Assembly: GCA_945898215.1 (NCBI GenBank)
Contig: CAMDHY010000002.1
Coordinates: 78,914 to 142,913 of the forward strand
DNA: 64,000 nt
Direction of reading: 5' to 3'
Source: Pseudoxanthobacter soli DSM 19599
GTDB taxonomy: Bacteria > Pseudomonadota > Alphaproteobacteria > Rhizobiales > Segnochrobactraceae
Positions 34,321-42,394 of the stretch are shown here, piece by piece (position 1 is the stretch's first letter; each line of letters begins with the position of its first letter). The notes beneath the pieces were generated by a model that worked only from the letters and a program-made list of their open reading frames with translations, did no database searches and was not told the DNA's origin. Position numbers and translations under genes: made by a program.

Positions 34321-34896
34321 ATGAGCCGCATGCAGCGCTTCCTGTTGCTGATCGACGGGATCTCCACTTTCGCCGGCAAGCTCTTCGCCTGGTGCGTGGT
34401 GATCCTCACCGCCGTCGTCACCTACGAGGTGGTGATGCGCTACGTCTTCCGGAAGCCGTCGGGCTGGGCCTACGACGTCAGCTACATGCTCTACGGGGCG
34501 CTGTTCCTGATGGCCGGCGCCTATGCCCTGTCGCGCAACGCCCACGTGCGGGCCGACTTCATCTACCGCCATCTGAAGCCGCGCACGCAGGCCTCGCTCG
34601 ACCTCGTGATGTATGTCGTCGCGTTTTTCCCCGGCGTGCTGGCGCTCAACTACGCCGGCTTCAACTTCGCCAGGCTCGCCTACATGATGAACGAGCACTC
34701 GGCGTTCAGCCCGAACGGGCCGCCGGTCTATCCCTTCAAGATGCTGCTGCCGATCGCCGGCTTCCTGCTCCTCCTGCAGGGCATCGCCGAGGTGATCCGC
34801 TGCATCATCTGCATCCGCACCGGGCAATGGCCCGAACGCCTGCACGACGTCGAAGAGCTCGAGAAGCAGCTCATCGAACAGCGCAGCCAGTCGTGA
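34321..34896 (+). CDS. TRAP transporter small permease, DctQ family
   Basis: A 191-residue membrane protein with four helices: GKLFAWCVVILTAVVTYEVV, YDVSYMLYGALFLMAGAYAL, LVMYVVAFFPGVLALNYAG and MLLPIAGFLLLLQGIAEVIR. It carries the DctQ hallmark RYVFRKPSGWAYDVS. Its C-terminal tail (ELEKQLIEQRSQS) is cytoplasmic and somewhat longer than usual. It pairs with DctM to form the Na+-coupled transporter. It lies 105 bp after dctP and 35 bp before dctM. Confidence 0.92.
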   Translation: MSRMQRFLLLIDGISTFAGKLFAWCVVILTAVVTYEVVMRYVFRKPSGWAYDVSYMLYGALFLMAGAYALSRNAHVRADFIYRHLKPRTQASLDLVMYVVAFFPGVLALNYAGFNFARLAYMMNEHSAFSPNGPPVYPFKMLLPIAGFLLLLQGIAEVIRCIICIRTGQWPERLHDVEELEKQLIEQRSQS

Positions 34897-34931
34897 TCCG
34901 TCCCGCCCATCGGTCGACCTGAGGAGTTCCC

Positions 34932-36254
34932 ATGTCCGATCCCATGGTCGGGATGATGATGCTGGCGGTGTTCATCATCAGCATCATGATCGGCTTTCCG
35001 ATCGCCTTCACCGTCATCGCCCTCGGTGTCGGCTTCGGCTACTACGCGATCGGCGACGCCATCTTCGCGCTGTTCGTGCAGCGCACCTACGGCGTGATGT
35101 CGAGCGACGTCCTGATCGCCGTGCCGCTGTTCCTGTTCATGGGCTACATCATCGAGCGGGCCAACGTGCTCGACCGGCTGTTCGCCAGCCTGCAGATCTC
35201 GATGCGCAACGTGCCCGGCTCGCTCGGCGTCGCGACGCTCGCCACCTGCACGCTGTTCGCCACCGCCACCGGCATCGTCGGTGCCGTCGTCACGCTGATG
35301 GGGCTGCTCGCCTTCCCGCAGATGATGAAGGCCGGCTACGACAAGCGGCTCGCGGCCGGCATCATCTGCGCCGGCGGCACGCTCGGCATCCTCATCCCAC
35401 CCTCGGTGATGCTGATCCTCTACGGCGCGATGGCGGGGGAATCGATCGTCCGCCTCTACGCAGCGGCCCTGTTCCCCGGCTTGCTCCTCGCCGGCCTCTA
35501 CATCGTCTTCGTCGTCGGGCTCGCCATGGTGAAGCCGAGCATGGCGCCGCCACCGAAGGAAGCCGGCACCCACATCCCGTTCGCCGTCGTGACGCGCGAA
35601 CTCGCCATTTCGTTCGTGCCGCTCGCGGCGCTGATCCTGTGCGTGCTCGGCGCCATCCTGTTCGGCCTCGCGACGCCGCACGAGGCCGCCGGCATCGGTG
35701 CGCTCGGGGCGATCCTGCTCGGCCTCCTCTACGGCGGGCTCACCTGGAAGGGCTTCGTCGAGTCCGTCTACCTGACGGCGCGGGCGAGCGCGATGGTCGG
35801 CTGGCTGTTCATCGGCTCGTGGATCTTCGCCTCCGTCTTCGCGCTGCTCGGCGGCGAGAAGGTCATCGTCGAGTTCATGCAGGCGCTCAACCTGTCGCCG
35901 CTCGGCTTCCTCATCCTGACGCAGTTCCTGATCTTCCTGCTCGGCTGGCCGCTCGAGTGGACCGAGATCATCGTCATCTTCGTGCCGATCTTCCTGCCGC
36001 TGCTCGCCATCTACGACATCGATCCGATCATGTTCGGCGTCCTCGTCGCCCTCAACATCCAGACGAGCTTCCTCACACCACCGATGGCGATGTCGGCCTA
36101 TTACCTGAAGGGCATCCAGCCGAAATCGGTGGAGCTGTGGGAGATCTTCCAGGGCATGATCCCGTTCCTGTTCCTGGTGATCGTCTCGATGGTGATGTTC
36201 TATACCTTCCCGCAGATCGGGCTGTGGCTGCCACAGGCGATCTACGGCCGGTGA
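34932..36254 (+). CDS. TRAP transporter large permease, DctM family
   Basis: A 440-residue transporter of the ion-transporter superfamily with about twelve helices and two re-entrant hairpins. DctM signatures include GFPIAFTVIALGVGFG, LIAVPLFLFMGYIIERANVL, GTLGILIPPSVMLILYG, the Na+/substrate-site region ATPHEAAGIGALGA, and VALNIQTSFLTPPMAMSAYY. RBS GAGGAG stands just before ATG 34932. It provides the substrate path; the ligand is set by the upstream DctP. The downstream lyase and oxidoreductase probably process the imported compound. Confidence 0.94.
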   Translation: MSDPMVGMMMLAVFIISIMIGFPIAFTVIALGVGFGYYAIGDAIFALFVQRTYGVMSSDVLIAVPLFLFMGYIIERANVLDRLFASLQISMRNVPGSLGVATLATCTLFATATGIVGAVVTLMGLLAFPQMMKAGYDKRLAAGIICAGGTLGILIPPSVMLILYGAMAGESIVRLYAAALFPGLLLAGLYIVFVVGLAMVKPSMAPPPKEAGTHIPFAVVTRELAISFVPLAALILCVLGAILFGLATPHEAAGIGALGAILLGLLYGGLTWKGFVESVYLTARASAMVGWLFIGSWIFASVFALLGGEKVIVEFMQALNLSPLGFLILTQFLIFLLGWPLEWTEIIVIFVPIFLPLLAIYDIDPIMFGVLVALNIQTSFLTPPMAMSAYYLKGIQPKSVELWEIFQGMIPFLFLVIVSMVMFYTFPQIGLWLPQAIYGR

Positions 36255-36366
36255 GAGACGCCGCGTGCGGGCGGGCGGGGCGGTGGTGCACGCGGGCGGC
36301 CGGGTCTGCTAAGACGGCCGCGGCGGCCGTCGCAAGCCCGCGGCGGCGCCGGCGCGGGAGTTCGCC

Positions 36367-37296
36367 ATGTCGAGTGTCGGTTCGGACGGGATCATCCGCG
36401 GCGTGATCGCGCCCAACCTCACCCCGTTCGAGGACGATCTCGCCGTCGCGCCCGACCTCTATGTGGCGCACGCGAAGCACCTGCTCGCCAACGGCTGCGC
36501 CGGCCTCGCGCCGTTCGGTACCACCGGCGAGGCGCTGTCGGTCGGCATCGACGAGCGCAAGCGCCTGCTCGAGGCGCTGGTCGAGGCCGGCGTCGATCCG
36601 ACGCGGCTGATCCCGGGCACCGGGCTCTGTTCGTTTCCCGACACGGCCGAACTCACCCGCCACGCCGTCGACCTCGGCTGTGCCGGTGCGATGACGCTGC
36701 CGCCGTTCTACTTCAAGGGGGTGAGCGACGAGGGCCTGTTCGCCTACTTCGAGAAGCTCATCGAGGTGGTCGACCGGCCGGCGCTGCGCATCTACCTCTA
36801 CCACATCCCGCCGGTGTCGCAGACGCCGCTGTCGCTCGACCTCGTCGGCCGCCTCGCCGAGGCGTTCCCCGAGACGATCGTCGGCCTGAAGGACTCCTCC
36901 GGCGACGCCGACAACACCCGCGCCCTGCTCGCCCGCTTCCCGAAGCTCGCGATCTATCCGGGCTCCGAGATCGGCCTCGACACGATGCTGGCGCTCGGCG
37001 CCCCCGGCTGCATCACGGCGACGGCGAACCTCAACGCCCCGGCGGTCGCCAAGGTGGTGGCCAGGCACGGCGACGGTGGCGGTGCCGCGCGGCAGGCGAC
37101 GGTCGATGCCTTCCGCAAGACCGTGCAGCCCTATGCGCCGATCCCGGCGATGAAGGCGGTGCTGGCCGAGACCACCGGTGACCGCCGCTGGCGCAACGTC
37201 CGCCCGCCGCTGATGCCGGCGCCGGTCGAGAAGGGCCGCGAGCTGCTGCGCACGCTCGAGGAGAGCTTCGGCTTCGCCGTGAGGGCGCTGGTGTAG
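36367..37296 (+). CDS. DapA-family (DHDPS/NAL) lyase or dehydratase
   Basis: A 309-residue class I aldolase-type TIM barrel. The Schiff-base lysine lies in VGLKDSSGD and the catalytic tyrosine in IYLYHIP; the GTTGE loop (FGTTGEALSVGIDER) binds the keto-acid carboxylate. The absence of the lysine-pathway context and the TRAP and Ldh neighbours argue against DapA and for a catabolic member. Candidates from the family are 1-pyrroline-4-hydroxy-2-carboxylate deaminase (hydroxyproline route), 2-keto-3-deoxy sugar acid aldolase or a dehydratase. It begins 113 bp after dctM. Confidence 0.87.
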   Translation: MSSVGSDGIIRGVIAPNLTPFEDDLAVAPDLYVAHAKHLLANGCAGLAPFGTTGEALSVGIDERKRLLEALVEAGVDPTRLIPGTGLCSFPDTAELTRHAVDLGCAGAMTLPPFYFKGVSDEGLFAYFEKLIEVVDRPALRIYLYHIPPVSQTPLSLDLVGRLAEAFPETIVGLKDSSGDADNTRALLARFPKLAIYPGSEIGLDTMLALGAPGCITATANLNAPAVAKVVARHGDGGGAARQATVDAFRKTVQPYAPIPAMKAVLAETTGDRRWRNVRPPLMPAPVEKGRELLRTLEESFGFAVRALV

Positions 37297-37350
37297 GGGT
37301 TTGCGTCCCTCAGGGGCGATGAACGCTGCCTAGGCGAGGGGAGGGGAGCG

Positions 37351-38403
37351 ATGACCGAGCGCTACCGGGCGGCAGACCTCGTCGCCTTCGCCGAGCGGCT
37401 TCTCTCGGGCGCCGGGCTGCCGTCGGAACCAGCGGCCGCGGTGGCGGCCGGGCTCGTCGAGGCCGACCTGCTCGGCCACACCACCCACGGCCTCGCTCTG
37501 CTCGGCCCCTATCTTGGCGCGCTGGCCGCCGGCACGATGGAGCGGGAGGGGCGGCCCGCCGTCGTCTCCGAGGCGCCGGCCGCGGCCGTCTGGGACGGGC
37601 GGCGGCTGCCGGGCGTGTGGACGACCGGCCTCGCCGTCGAGGCGGCGACCGCCAAGGCGGCGACGCAGGGCGTCGGCGCCGTCGTCGTGCGCCGCAGCCA
37701 CCACATCGCCTGCCTCGCCGCCTTCCTCGAGAAGCCCGCGCGGGACGGTTACGCGGTGATCGTGCTGTCGTCGGACCCGGCGGTCGCCACCGTCGCCCCG
37801 CACGGCGGCATTTCGCCGGTGATGACGCCGAACCCGCTCGCCGTCGCCCTGCCGGCCACGGCTGGCCCGATCCTCATCGACGTCTCCACCTCGATCACCA
37901 CCAACGGCCTCGTCGCCCGCACCGCGCGGGAGGGCGGACGCCTGCCCGGCGCCTGGCTCATCGACGCCGACGGCCGGGCGAGCGACGATCCGGCGGTGGC
38001 GAGCGCCGGCGGCGCGCTCCTGCCGGTCGGCGGCCTCGACCACGGCCACAAGGGGTTTGCGCTGTCCTTGATGGTGGAGGCGCTGACCCAGGGCCTCGGC
38101 GGCTACGGCCGCGCCGAAAGGCCGACGGACTGGGGCGCCGCGGTGACGGTCATCGCCTTCGCCCCGGCGCTGTTCGCGGGGCTCGCGCCGTTCCTCGCGC
38201 AAGTCGACTGGCTCACTGAGGCCTGCCACGCCGCGACGCCGCGGGATCCGGGAGTGCCGGTCAGGATGCCGGGCGAATCGGCGCTGGCGCGCAAGGCGCG
38301 GGCGCTCAGCGAGGGGGTGGCGTTGCACCCCGAGGTGGCAGTGCAGATGGCGACGCTGGCGGAGACGCATGGGGTGGCGGGGGTGGAGGTGATCAGGGGA
38401 TAA
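37351..38403 (+). CDS. Ldh-family NAD(P)-dependent oxidoreductase
   Basis: A 350-residue member of the malate/L-lactate/ureidoglycolate dehydrogenase family, which has its own fold distinct from Rossmann LDHs. It shows VEADLLGHTTHGLALLGPYL, VVRRSHHIACLAAFLE with catalytic histidine, the TPNPLAVALPA loop, and DHGHKGFALSLMVEALTQ. Members include 2,3-diketo-L-gulonate reductase (YiaK, itself linked to a TRAP transporter) and delta-1-pyrroline-2-carboxylate reductase, both consistent with the DapA-like and TRAP neighbours. It follows the lyase gene by 54 bp and ends the operon; palindromic repeats come next. Confidence 0.88.
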   Translation: MTERYRAADLVAFAERLLSGAGLPSEPAAAVAAGLVEADLLGHTTHGLALLGPYLGALAAGTMEREGRPAVVSEAPAAAVWDGRRLPGVWTTGLAVEAATAKAATQGVGAVVVRRSHHIACLAAFLEKPARDGYAVIVLSSDPAVATVAPHGGISPVMTPNPLAVALPATAGPILIDVSTSITTNGLVARTAREGGRLPGAWLIDADGRASDDPAVASAGGALLPVGGLDHGHKGFALSLMVEALTQGLGGYGRAERPTDWGAAVTVIAFAPALFAGLAPFLAQVDWLTEACHAATPRDPGVPVRMPGESALARKARALSEGVALHPEVAVQMATLAETHGVAGVEVIRG

Positions 38404-38435
38404 GCGCGGCCCTTGGGGCGCGGCGTTTCAACGCC

Positions 38436-38632
38436 CGCGAGGCGTCCCTCCCCTGCCAGGGGGAGGGACAGAGCGCCGGAGGCGCTCAGGGTGGGGCCCG
38501 TCAATCCGCAGTGTGACGGCAAGGGTGGTCTACCGGATTGACGAGCCCCCACCTGCCGGCTTCGCCGGCTGTCCTCCCCGCTGGCAGGGGGAGGACACGT
38601 CGCGCAAGCCCCTGGCAGGGGAGGGACGCGCT
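38436..38632. repeat. Mosaic palindromic repeats, cluster B (inverted pair plus a third half)
   Basis: Two copies of one element in head-to-head orientation. Left: CTCCCC-TGCCA-GGGGGAGG, inner hairpin GCGCCGGAGGCGC, then GGTGGGG and GTCAATCCG (38500-38508). Right: CGGATTGAC (38534-38542), CCCCCACC, inner hairpin GCCGGCTTCGCCGGC, then CCTCCCCGCTGGCAGGGGGA. The arms can pair over about 60 bp. A further CCCCTGGCAGGGG half-element lies at 38611-38626. The array separates the convergent ldh-type and cobB genes. Confidence 0.8.
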
Positions 38633-38649
38633 GCGGCAAGGTCGTGCGC

Positions 38650-40020
38650 TTACCCCCGATCGATCAGGTGGAAGAACGAGCCCGTCACCGTGCCACGCCT
38701 CCCCCCGCTGCCATCCGCGACGACCGCTCCGTTCGCGTCGGTCACCGCAAACAGCGGTGCGTCCCCACCCGCCTCCGTCACGCTCGCATAATGGAACTCG
38801 TGGCCGCGGAAGGCGTCGCCGACGGCACCAAGCAGGCAGCCGTCCGTGAGGACGGCGCGGCGGTAGCCGAGGTGGAGGCGGCGCTTGGCGAAGCTCGTGG
38901 CGTGGCCGAGGAGGCCCGCCATGGCGTGGCGGACGCCGCCGGCGTCCTCGATCCCTTCGCCCAGCACCATGTGGCCGCCGCACTCGCCGTGCACCGGCTT
39001 CGCGGCCGCGAACGCCCGCAGGCCGTCGAGGAAGCGGCCGTTGCTAGCGAGGCGGCCGGCGTGCAACTCCGGGTAGCCGCCGGGGAGCCAGCAGACGTCG
39101 GCGCCCGCATCCGGCGCCTCGTCGGCGAGTGGCGAGAACGGCACGATCTCCGCCCCGGCGGCCTTCCAGCCAGCGAGCAGATGCGGATAGACGAACGAGA
39201 ACGCCACGTCGCGGGCGAGCGCGATGCGCTGCCCCGGCGGCGGCAGCGCGACGGCATCTTCGCGTCGACCACCGTCGGGCGCAGCATCGGTCTGTCCCTT
39301 CGCCCATAGCGGCTGCGCCGCCGCGAGGATGGCATCGAGGTCGCAGTTCGCCGCGACGAAATCGCCGAGCTCGGTGACGAAGGCGTCGAGGCGTGTGTGT
39401 TCCTCCGCCTGGACGAGGCCGAGGTGGCGCTCCGGGACGGTGAGGCCGTCGGTGCGCGGCAGGGCGCCGAGCACCGGCAGCCCCGCCGCGGCGACACCGC
39501 GGGAAGCGAGCGCCGTGTGGCGGGGGCTGGCGACCCGGTTGAGCACCACGCCGGCCACCGTCACGTCCGGCCGGAACGTCGCGAACCCCTTCGCCACCGC
39601 GCCGGCGGTCTGCGACTGGCCGGAGACGTCGAGCACCAGCAAAACCGGCAGGCCGAGACGGGCGGCGAGGTCGGCGGTGGAACCGTCGCCGCAGGCCCCG
39701 GCCGAGGCGACGCCGTCGAAGAGCCCCATCAGGCCCTCGACGACCAGCACGTCGGCGCCGTCGGCCTGGGTGGCGGCGAGCGCGTCGAGCAGGCCGGCGC
39801 GCATCGACCAGGTGTCGAGGTTGACCCCCGGCCGGCCGGTGGCGGCGGCGTGGAAGGCGGTGTCGATGTAGTCCGGGCCGGCTTTCGCCGCGGCGACAGT
39901 CAGCCCGCGCCGGCGGAGTGCGGCGATCAGGCCGAGGGTGAGCGAGGTCTTGCCGGAGCCGGAGCGGGGGGCGGCGACGACGAGGCCGCGGGGTCGTGCG
40001 AGGCTGCCGGTGCCGTTCAC
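38650..40020 (-). CDS. cobB: Cobyrinate (hydrogenobyrinate) a,c-diamide synthase
   Basis: CobB amidates the a and c carboxylates of the corrin ring using glutamine and ATP. The 456-residue protein has an N-terminal dethiobiotin-synthetase-like ATPase domain (AAPRSGSGKTSLTLGL, AGPDYIDTAFH, VEGLMGLFDG) and a C-terminal class I glutamine amidotransferase domain with nucleophile cysteine in HGECGGHMVLGEG and the late FHYAS histidine region. The GTG start at 40020 overlaps the cobA stop as GTGA. It is cytosolic and oxygen-pathway type by context. Confidence 0.94.
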   Translation of the reverse strand: MNGTGSLARPRGLVVAAPRSGSGKTSLTLGLIAALRRRGLTVAAAKAGPDYIDTAFHAAATGRPGVNLDTWSMRAGLLDALAATQADGADVLVVEGLMGLFDGVASAGACGDGSTADLAARLGLPVLLVLDVSGQSQTAGAVAKGFATFRPDVTVAGVVLNRVASPRHTALASRGVAAAGLPVLGALPRTDGLTVPERHLGLVQAEEHTRLDAFVTELGDFVAANCDLDAILAAAQPLWAKGQTDAAPDGGRREDAVALPPPGQRIALARDVAFSFVYPHLLAGWKAAGAEIVPFSPLADEAPDAGADVCWLPGGYPELHAGRLASNGRFLDGLRAFAAAKPVHGECGGHMVLGEGIEDAGGVRHAMAGLLGHATSFAKRRLHLGYRRAVLTDGCLLGAVGDAFRGHEFHYASVTEAGGDAPLFAVTDANGAVVADGSGGRRGTVTGSFFHLIDRG

Positions 40021-40868
40021 TGCATCGCCTCGATCAGCCGGGCGGTGCCGATGAGCCGGGCGCGGACGGCGACGATCTCCCCGATCGCCACGATCGCCGG
40101 CGGGTCGATGCCGGCGGCGGCCGCGTCCGCGGCGATGCGGGACAGCGTCGAGACGACGACCGCCTCGCGGCCGGTGGTGGCGGAGGCGACGACGGCAGCA
40201 GAGGTGCCGGGCGGCAGGCCGCCGGCGATCAGAGCGGCGGTTATGCAGCCAAGGCTCGCCATCGCCATGTAGAGGACGATCGGCTGGCCGGTGGCGGCGA
40301 GCGCCGCCCAGTCGAGCCCGCCTTCGCCGGTGCCGGCGTGGCCGGTGGCGAGAATCACGGCTTGGTTGACCTCGCGCAGCGTCGCCGGGATGCCGGCGCT
40401 CGCGAGGCCGGCGAGGCCGGAGGTCAGACCCGGCACGACGCGGAAGCGCACGCCTTCGAGCGACAGCGCCAGCACCTCCTCGCCGCCGCGGCCGAAGACG
40501 AACGGGTCGCCGCCCTTGAGCCGGACGACGCGCTTGCCGGCGCGGGCGTGGCCGATCAGCCGGAGCGTGATGTCGGCCTGCTTCGCCGACGGCTTGCCGC
40601 CACGCTTGCCGGCATATTCGAGCACCGCCGAATGCGGGGCGAGCGCCAGGATGCGGTCGTCGACCAGGGCGTCGTGGACGATCACCTCGGCCTGGGAGAG
40701 GGCGGCGACGGCGGCGAGCGTCAGCATGGCGGGGTCGCCGGGGCCGGCGCCGACCAGCGCCACCTCGCCGGGCACGAGCGGCGGCACGTCGTCGAGGAAG
40801 CCGGCAACGAGGCCGGCGATCCGCTCCGCATGCTCCCTGCCGCTCACCCGCTCGCGCTCCTGGTCCAT
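40017..40868 (-). CDS. cobA: Uroporphyrinogen-III C-methyltransferase
   Basis: CobA/SUMT methylates uroporphyrinogen III at C2 and C7 to precorrin-2, the branch point from heme to cobalamin and siroheme. The 283-residue protein shows VALVGAGPGDPAMLTLAAV, the YAGKRGGKPSAKQADI signature, VRLKGGDPFVFGRGGEE and VVPGLTSGLAGLASAGIPAT. It is a stand-alone SUMT, lacking the CysG-type dehydrogenase domain. ATG 40868 was chosen because an upstream open frame is not protein-like. It is divergent from cbiD, with 82 bp between the starts, and is followed by cobB with GTGA overlap. Confidence 0.95.
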   Translation of the reverse strand: MDQERERVSGREHAERIAGLVAGFLDDVPPLVPGEVALVGAGPGDPAMLTLAAVAALSQAEVIVHDALVDDRILALAPHSAVLEYAGKRGGKPSAKQADITLRLIGHARAGKRVVRLKGGDPFVFGRGGEEVLALSLEGVRFRVVPGLTSGLAGLASAGIPATLREVNQAVILATGHAGTGEGGLDWAALAATGQPIVLYMAMASLGCITAALIAGGLPPGTSAAVVASATTGREAVVVSTLSRIAADAAAAGIDPPAIVAIGEIVAVRARLIGTARLIEAMQ

Positions 40869-40950
40869 CGGCCGGCCCCAGGCCGGCGCGGCCGGGATGA
40901 CGCCCGTCCGCCGTCGTCCTATAGACGGTGGGAAGCGTCGAGTGGAAGGC

Positions 40951-42132
40951 ATGGGTGCAGCGGAAGCCGACGAAAGACCGGATGGCCAAAGGCCCGGTGA
41001 CGATACCGGCGACGCGGCGGAGGAGGCGGCGGCCGATCTCGGCCGGCCGCTGCGCCGTGGCTGGACGACGGGCGCCTGCGCCACCGCCGCCGCCAAGGCC
41101 GCCTACACCGCGCTGCTGACCGGCGCCTTTCCCGACCCGGTGACGGTGACGCTGCCGGCCGGTGCGACGCCGGCCTTCGCGCTGGCCACCACCCGGCTCG
41201 AGGGCGACATGGCGATGGCCGCCGTCGTCAAGGACGCCGGCGACGACCCGGACGTGACGCACGGGGCGCTGATCGTCGCGACCGTCAGCCGCGGCGCTGC
41301 CGGTACGGGCGTCGTCTTTCGCGCCGGCCCGGGCGTCGGCACGGTGACGCTGCCGGGCCTGCCGCTCGATCCCGGCGAGCCCGCGATCAACCCGGTGCCG
41401 CGCCAGATGATCGCCGCCGCCATCGCCGAGGTGGCGGCCGCCCACGGCGGCGCCGGCGACGTCGTGGTGGAGATCTCGGTGCCGGACGGGGCGGCGATCG
41501 CTGAGCGCACGTGGAACCCGCGGCTCGGCATCCTCGGCGGCATCTCCATTCTCGGCACCACCGGCATCGTCGTGCCCTATTCCTGCGCCGCCTGGATCCA
41601 CGCCATCCACCGCGGCATCGACGTCGCCCGCGCCGCCCATCTCGGCCACCTCGCCGGGGCGACCGGCTCGACGTCCGAGGCGGCTGCGCGGGCGCTGCAC
41701 GGCCTGCCGGAGCTCGCACTCATCGACATGGGCGACTTCGTCGGGGGGATGCTGAAATATCTGCGCACCCATCCGGTCTCGCGCGTCACCATCGCCGGCG
41801 GCGTCGCCAAGATGTCGAAGCTCGCCCAGGGGATGCTCGACCTGCACTCGAAGCGCGGCACCGTGGACTTCGGCTTTCTGGCCTCGACGGCGGAAGCCTG
41901 CGGCGTGCGGCCGGAGGGGGTGGCGGCGATCCGCGCGGCGAACACGGCGCTCGAGGCGTTCACGCTCGCCGGCGAGGATGCGGTGGCACTCGGCGACCGG
42001 GTGGCGAAGCTCGCCCGCGCCACCGCCGCCGACTTGGTGCGCGGCGCCGGCATCGACGTCGAGGTGGTGGTGTTCGACCGCGGGGGAAAACTGGTGGGAC
42101 GCGCGCCCTTCGAGGGGCGGCATCTGGGGTGA
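40951..42132 (+). CDS. cbiD: Cobalt-precorrin-5B C1-methyltransferase
   Basis: A 393-residue CbiD. After an acidic leader comes the family signature LRRGWTTGACATAAAKAAYT, then NPRLGILGGISILGTTGIVV, DMGDFVGGMLKYLR and GGVAKMSKLAQGMLDLHSKR. CbiD methylates C1 in the anaerobic (early-cobalt) pathway. Here it occurs with aerobic-pathway genes and without a visible cobF, so it probably replaces CobF. ATG 40951 gives a slightly long N-terminus; GTG 40942 is possible too. Palindromic repeats follow its stop. Confidence 0.92.
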   Translation: MGAAEADERPDGQRPGDDTGDAAEEAAADLGRPLRRGWTTGACATAAAKAAYTALLTGAFPDPVTVTLPAGATPAFALATTRLEGDMAMAAVVKDAGDDPDVTHGALIVATVSRGAAGTGVVFRAGPGVGTVTLPGLPLDPGEPAINPVPRQMIAAAIAEVAAAHGGAGDVVVEISVPDGAAIAERTWNPRLGILGGISILGTTGIVVPYSCAAWIHAIHRGIDVARAAHLGHLAGATGSTSEAAARALHGLPELALIDMGDFVGGMLKYLRTHPVSRVTIAGGVAKMSKLAQGMLDLHSKRGTVDFGFLASTAEACGVRPEGVAAIRAANTALEAFTLAGEDAVALGDRVAKLARATAADLVRGAGIDVEVVVFDRGGKLVGRAPFEGRHLG

Positions 42133-42139
42133 GGCGCAT

Positions 42140-42190
42140 ACTCCCTTGGAGGGGGAGGGTCGCCGACCGCAGGTCGCCGCGGTGGGGTGG
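42140..42190. repeat. Mosaic palindromic repeat, copy C
   Basis: CTCCCTTGGAGGGGGAGGG, a GCGACCTGCGGTCGGCGA-type inner hairpin and GGTGGGGTGG repeat the plan of the elements at 12.0 and 38.5 kb. It begins a few bases after the cbiD stop. Confidence 0.6.
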
Positions 42191-42205
42191 CGCTCACCCC
42201 TCCGT

Positions 42206-42358
42206 CGTCATCCCGGACAAGCGAGGCGCAGCCGAGCGCCGATCCGGGACCCAGCGCAAGAGTCCGCGCCGCAGGCGCGGCTTAAGCGTCGCGCTACGCG
42301 CGACAATTCTTCCGCTGGGCCCCGGCTCGCTTCGCGTTGCTTCGCGTCCGGGGTGACG
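42206..42358. repeat. Second repeat family: inverted pair of REP-like units
   Basis: Unit one (42206-42256) reads CGTCATCCCGGACAAGCG, then GATCCGGGACCCAGCG. Unit two (42313-42358) is its approximate reverse complement: CGCTGGGCCCCGG, then CGTCCGGGGTGACG. The spacer contains CCGCGCC-GCA-GGCGCGG. These sequences occur between cbiD and the convergent SDR gene. Confidence 0.7.
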
Positions 42359-42394
42359 CCGCGGAGGTGGAAAGCGACGGAGGTTGCCCCGCCC

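Noticed and set aside
36367..37296. Lysine-pathway dihydrodipicolinate synthase DapA
   Set aside because: The context is a TRAP transporter and Ldh-family enzyme, and the family is broad; a catabolic member is more likely.
38650..42123. A single minus-strand frame of about 1,150 codons that would fuse cobB to sequence antisense to cbiD and cobA
   Set aside because: CobB homology begins at GTG 40020; upstream residues are the shadow of cobA and cbiD, which have their own complete motifs.
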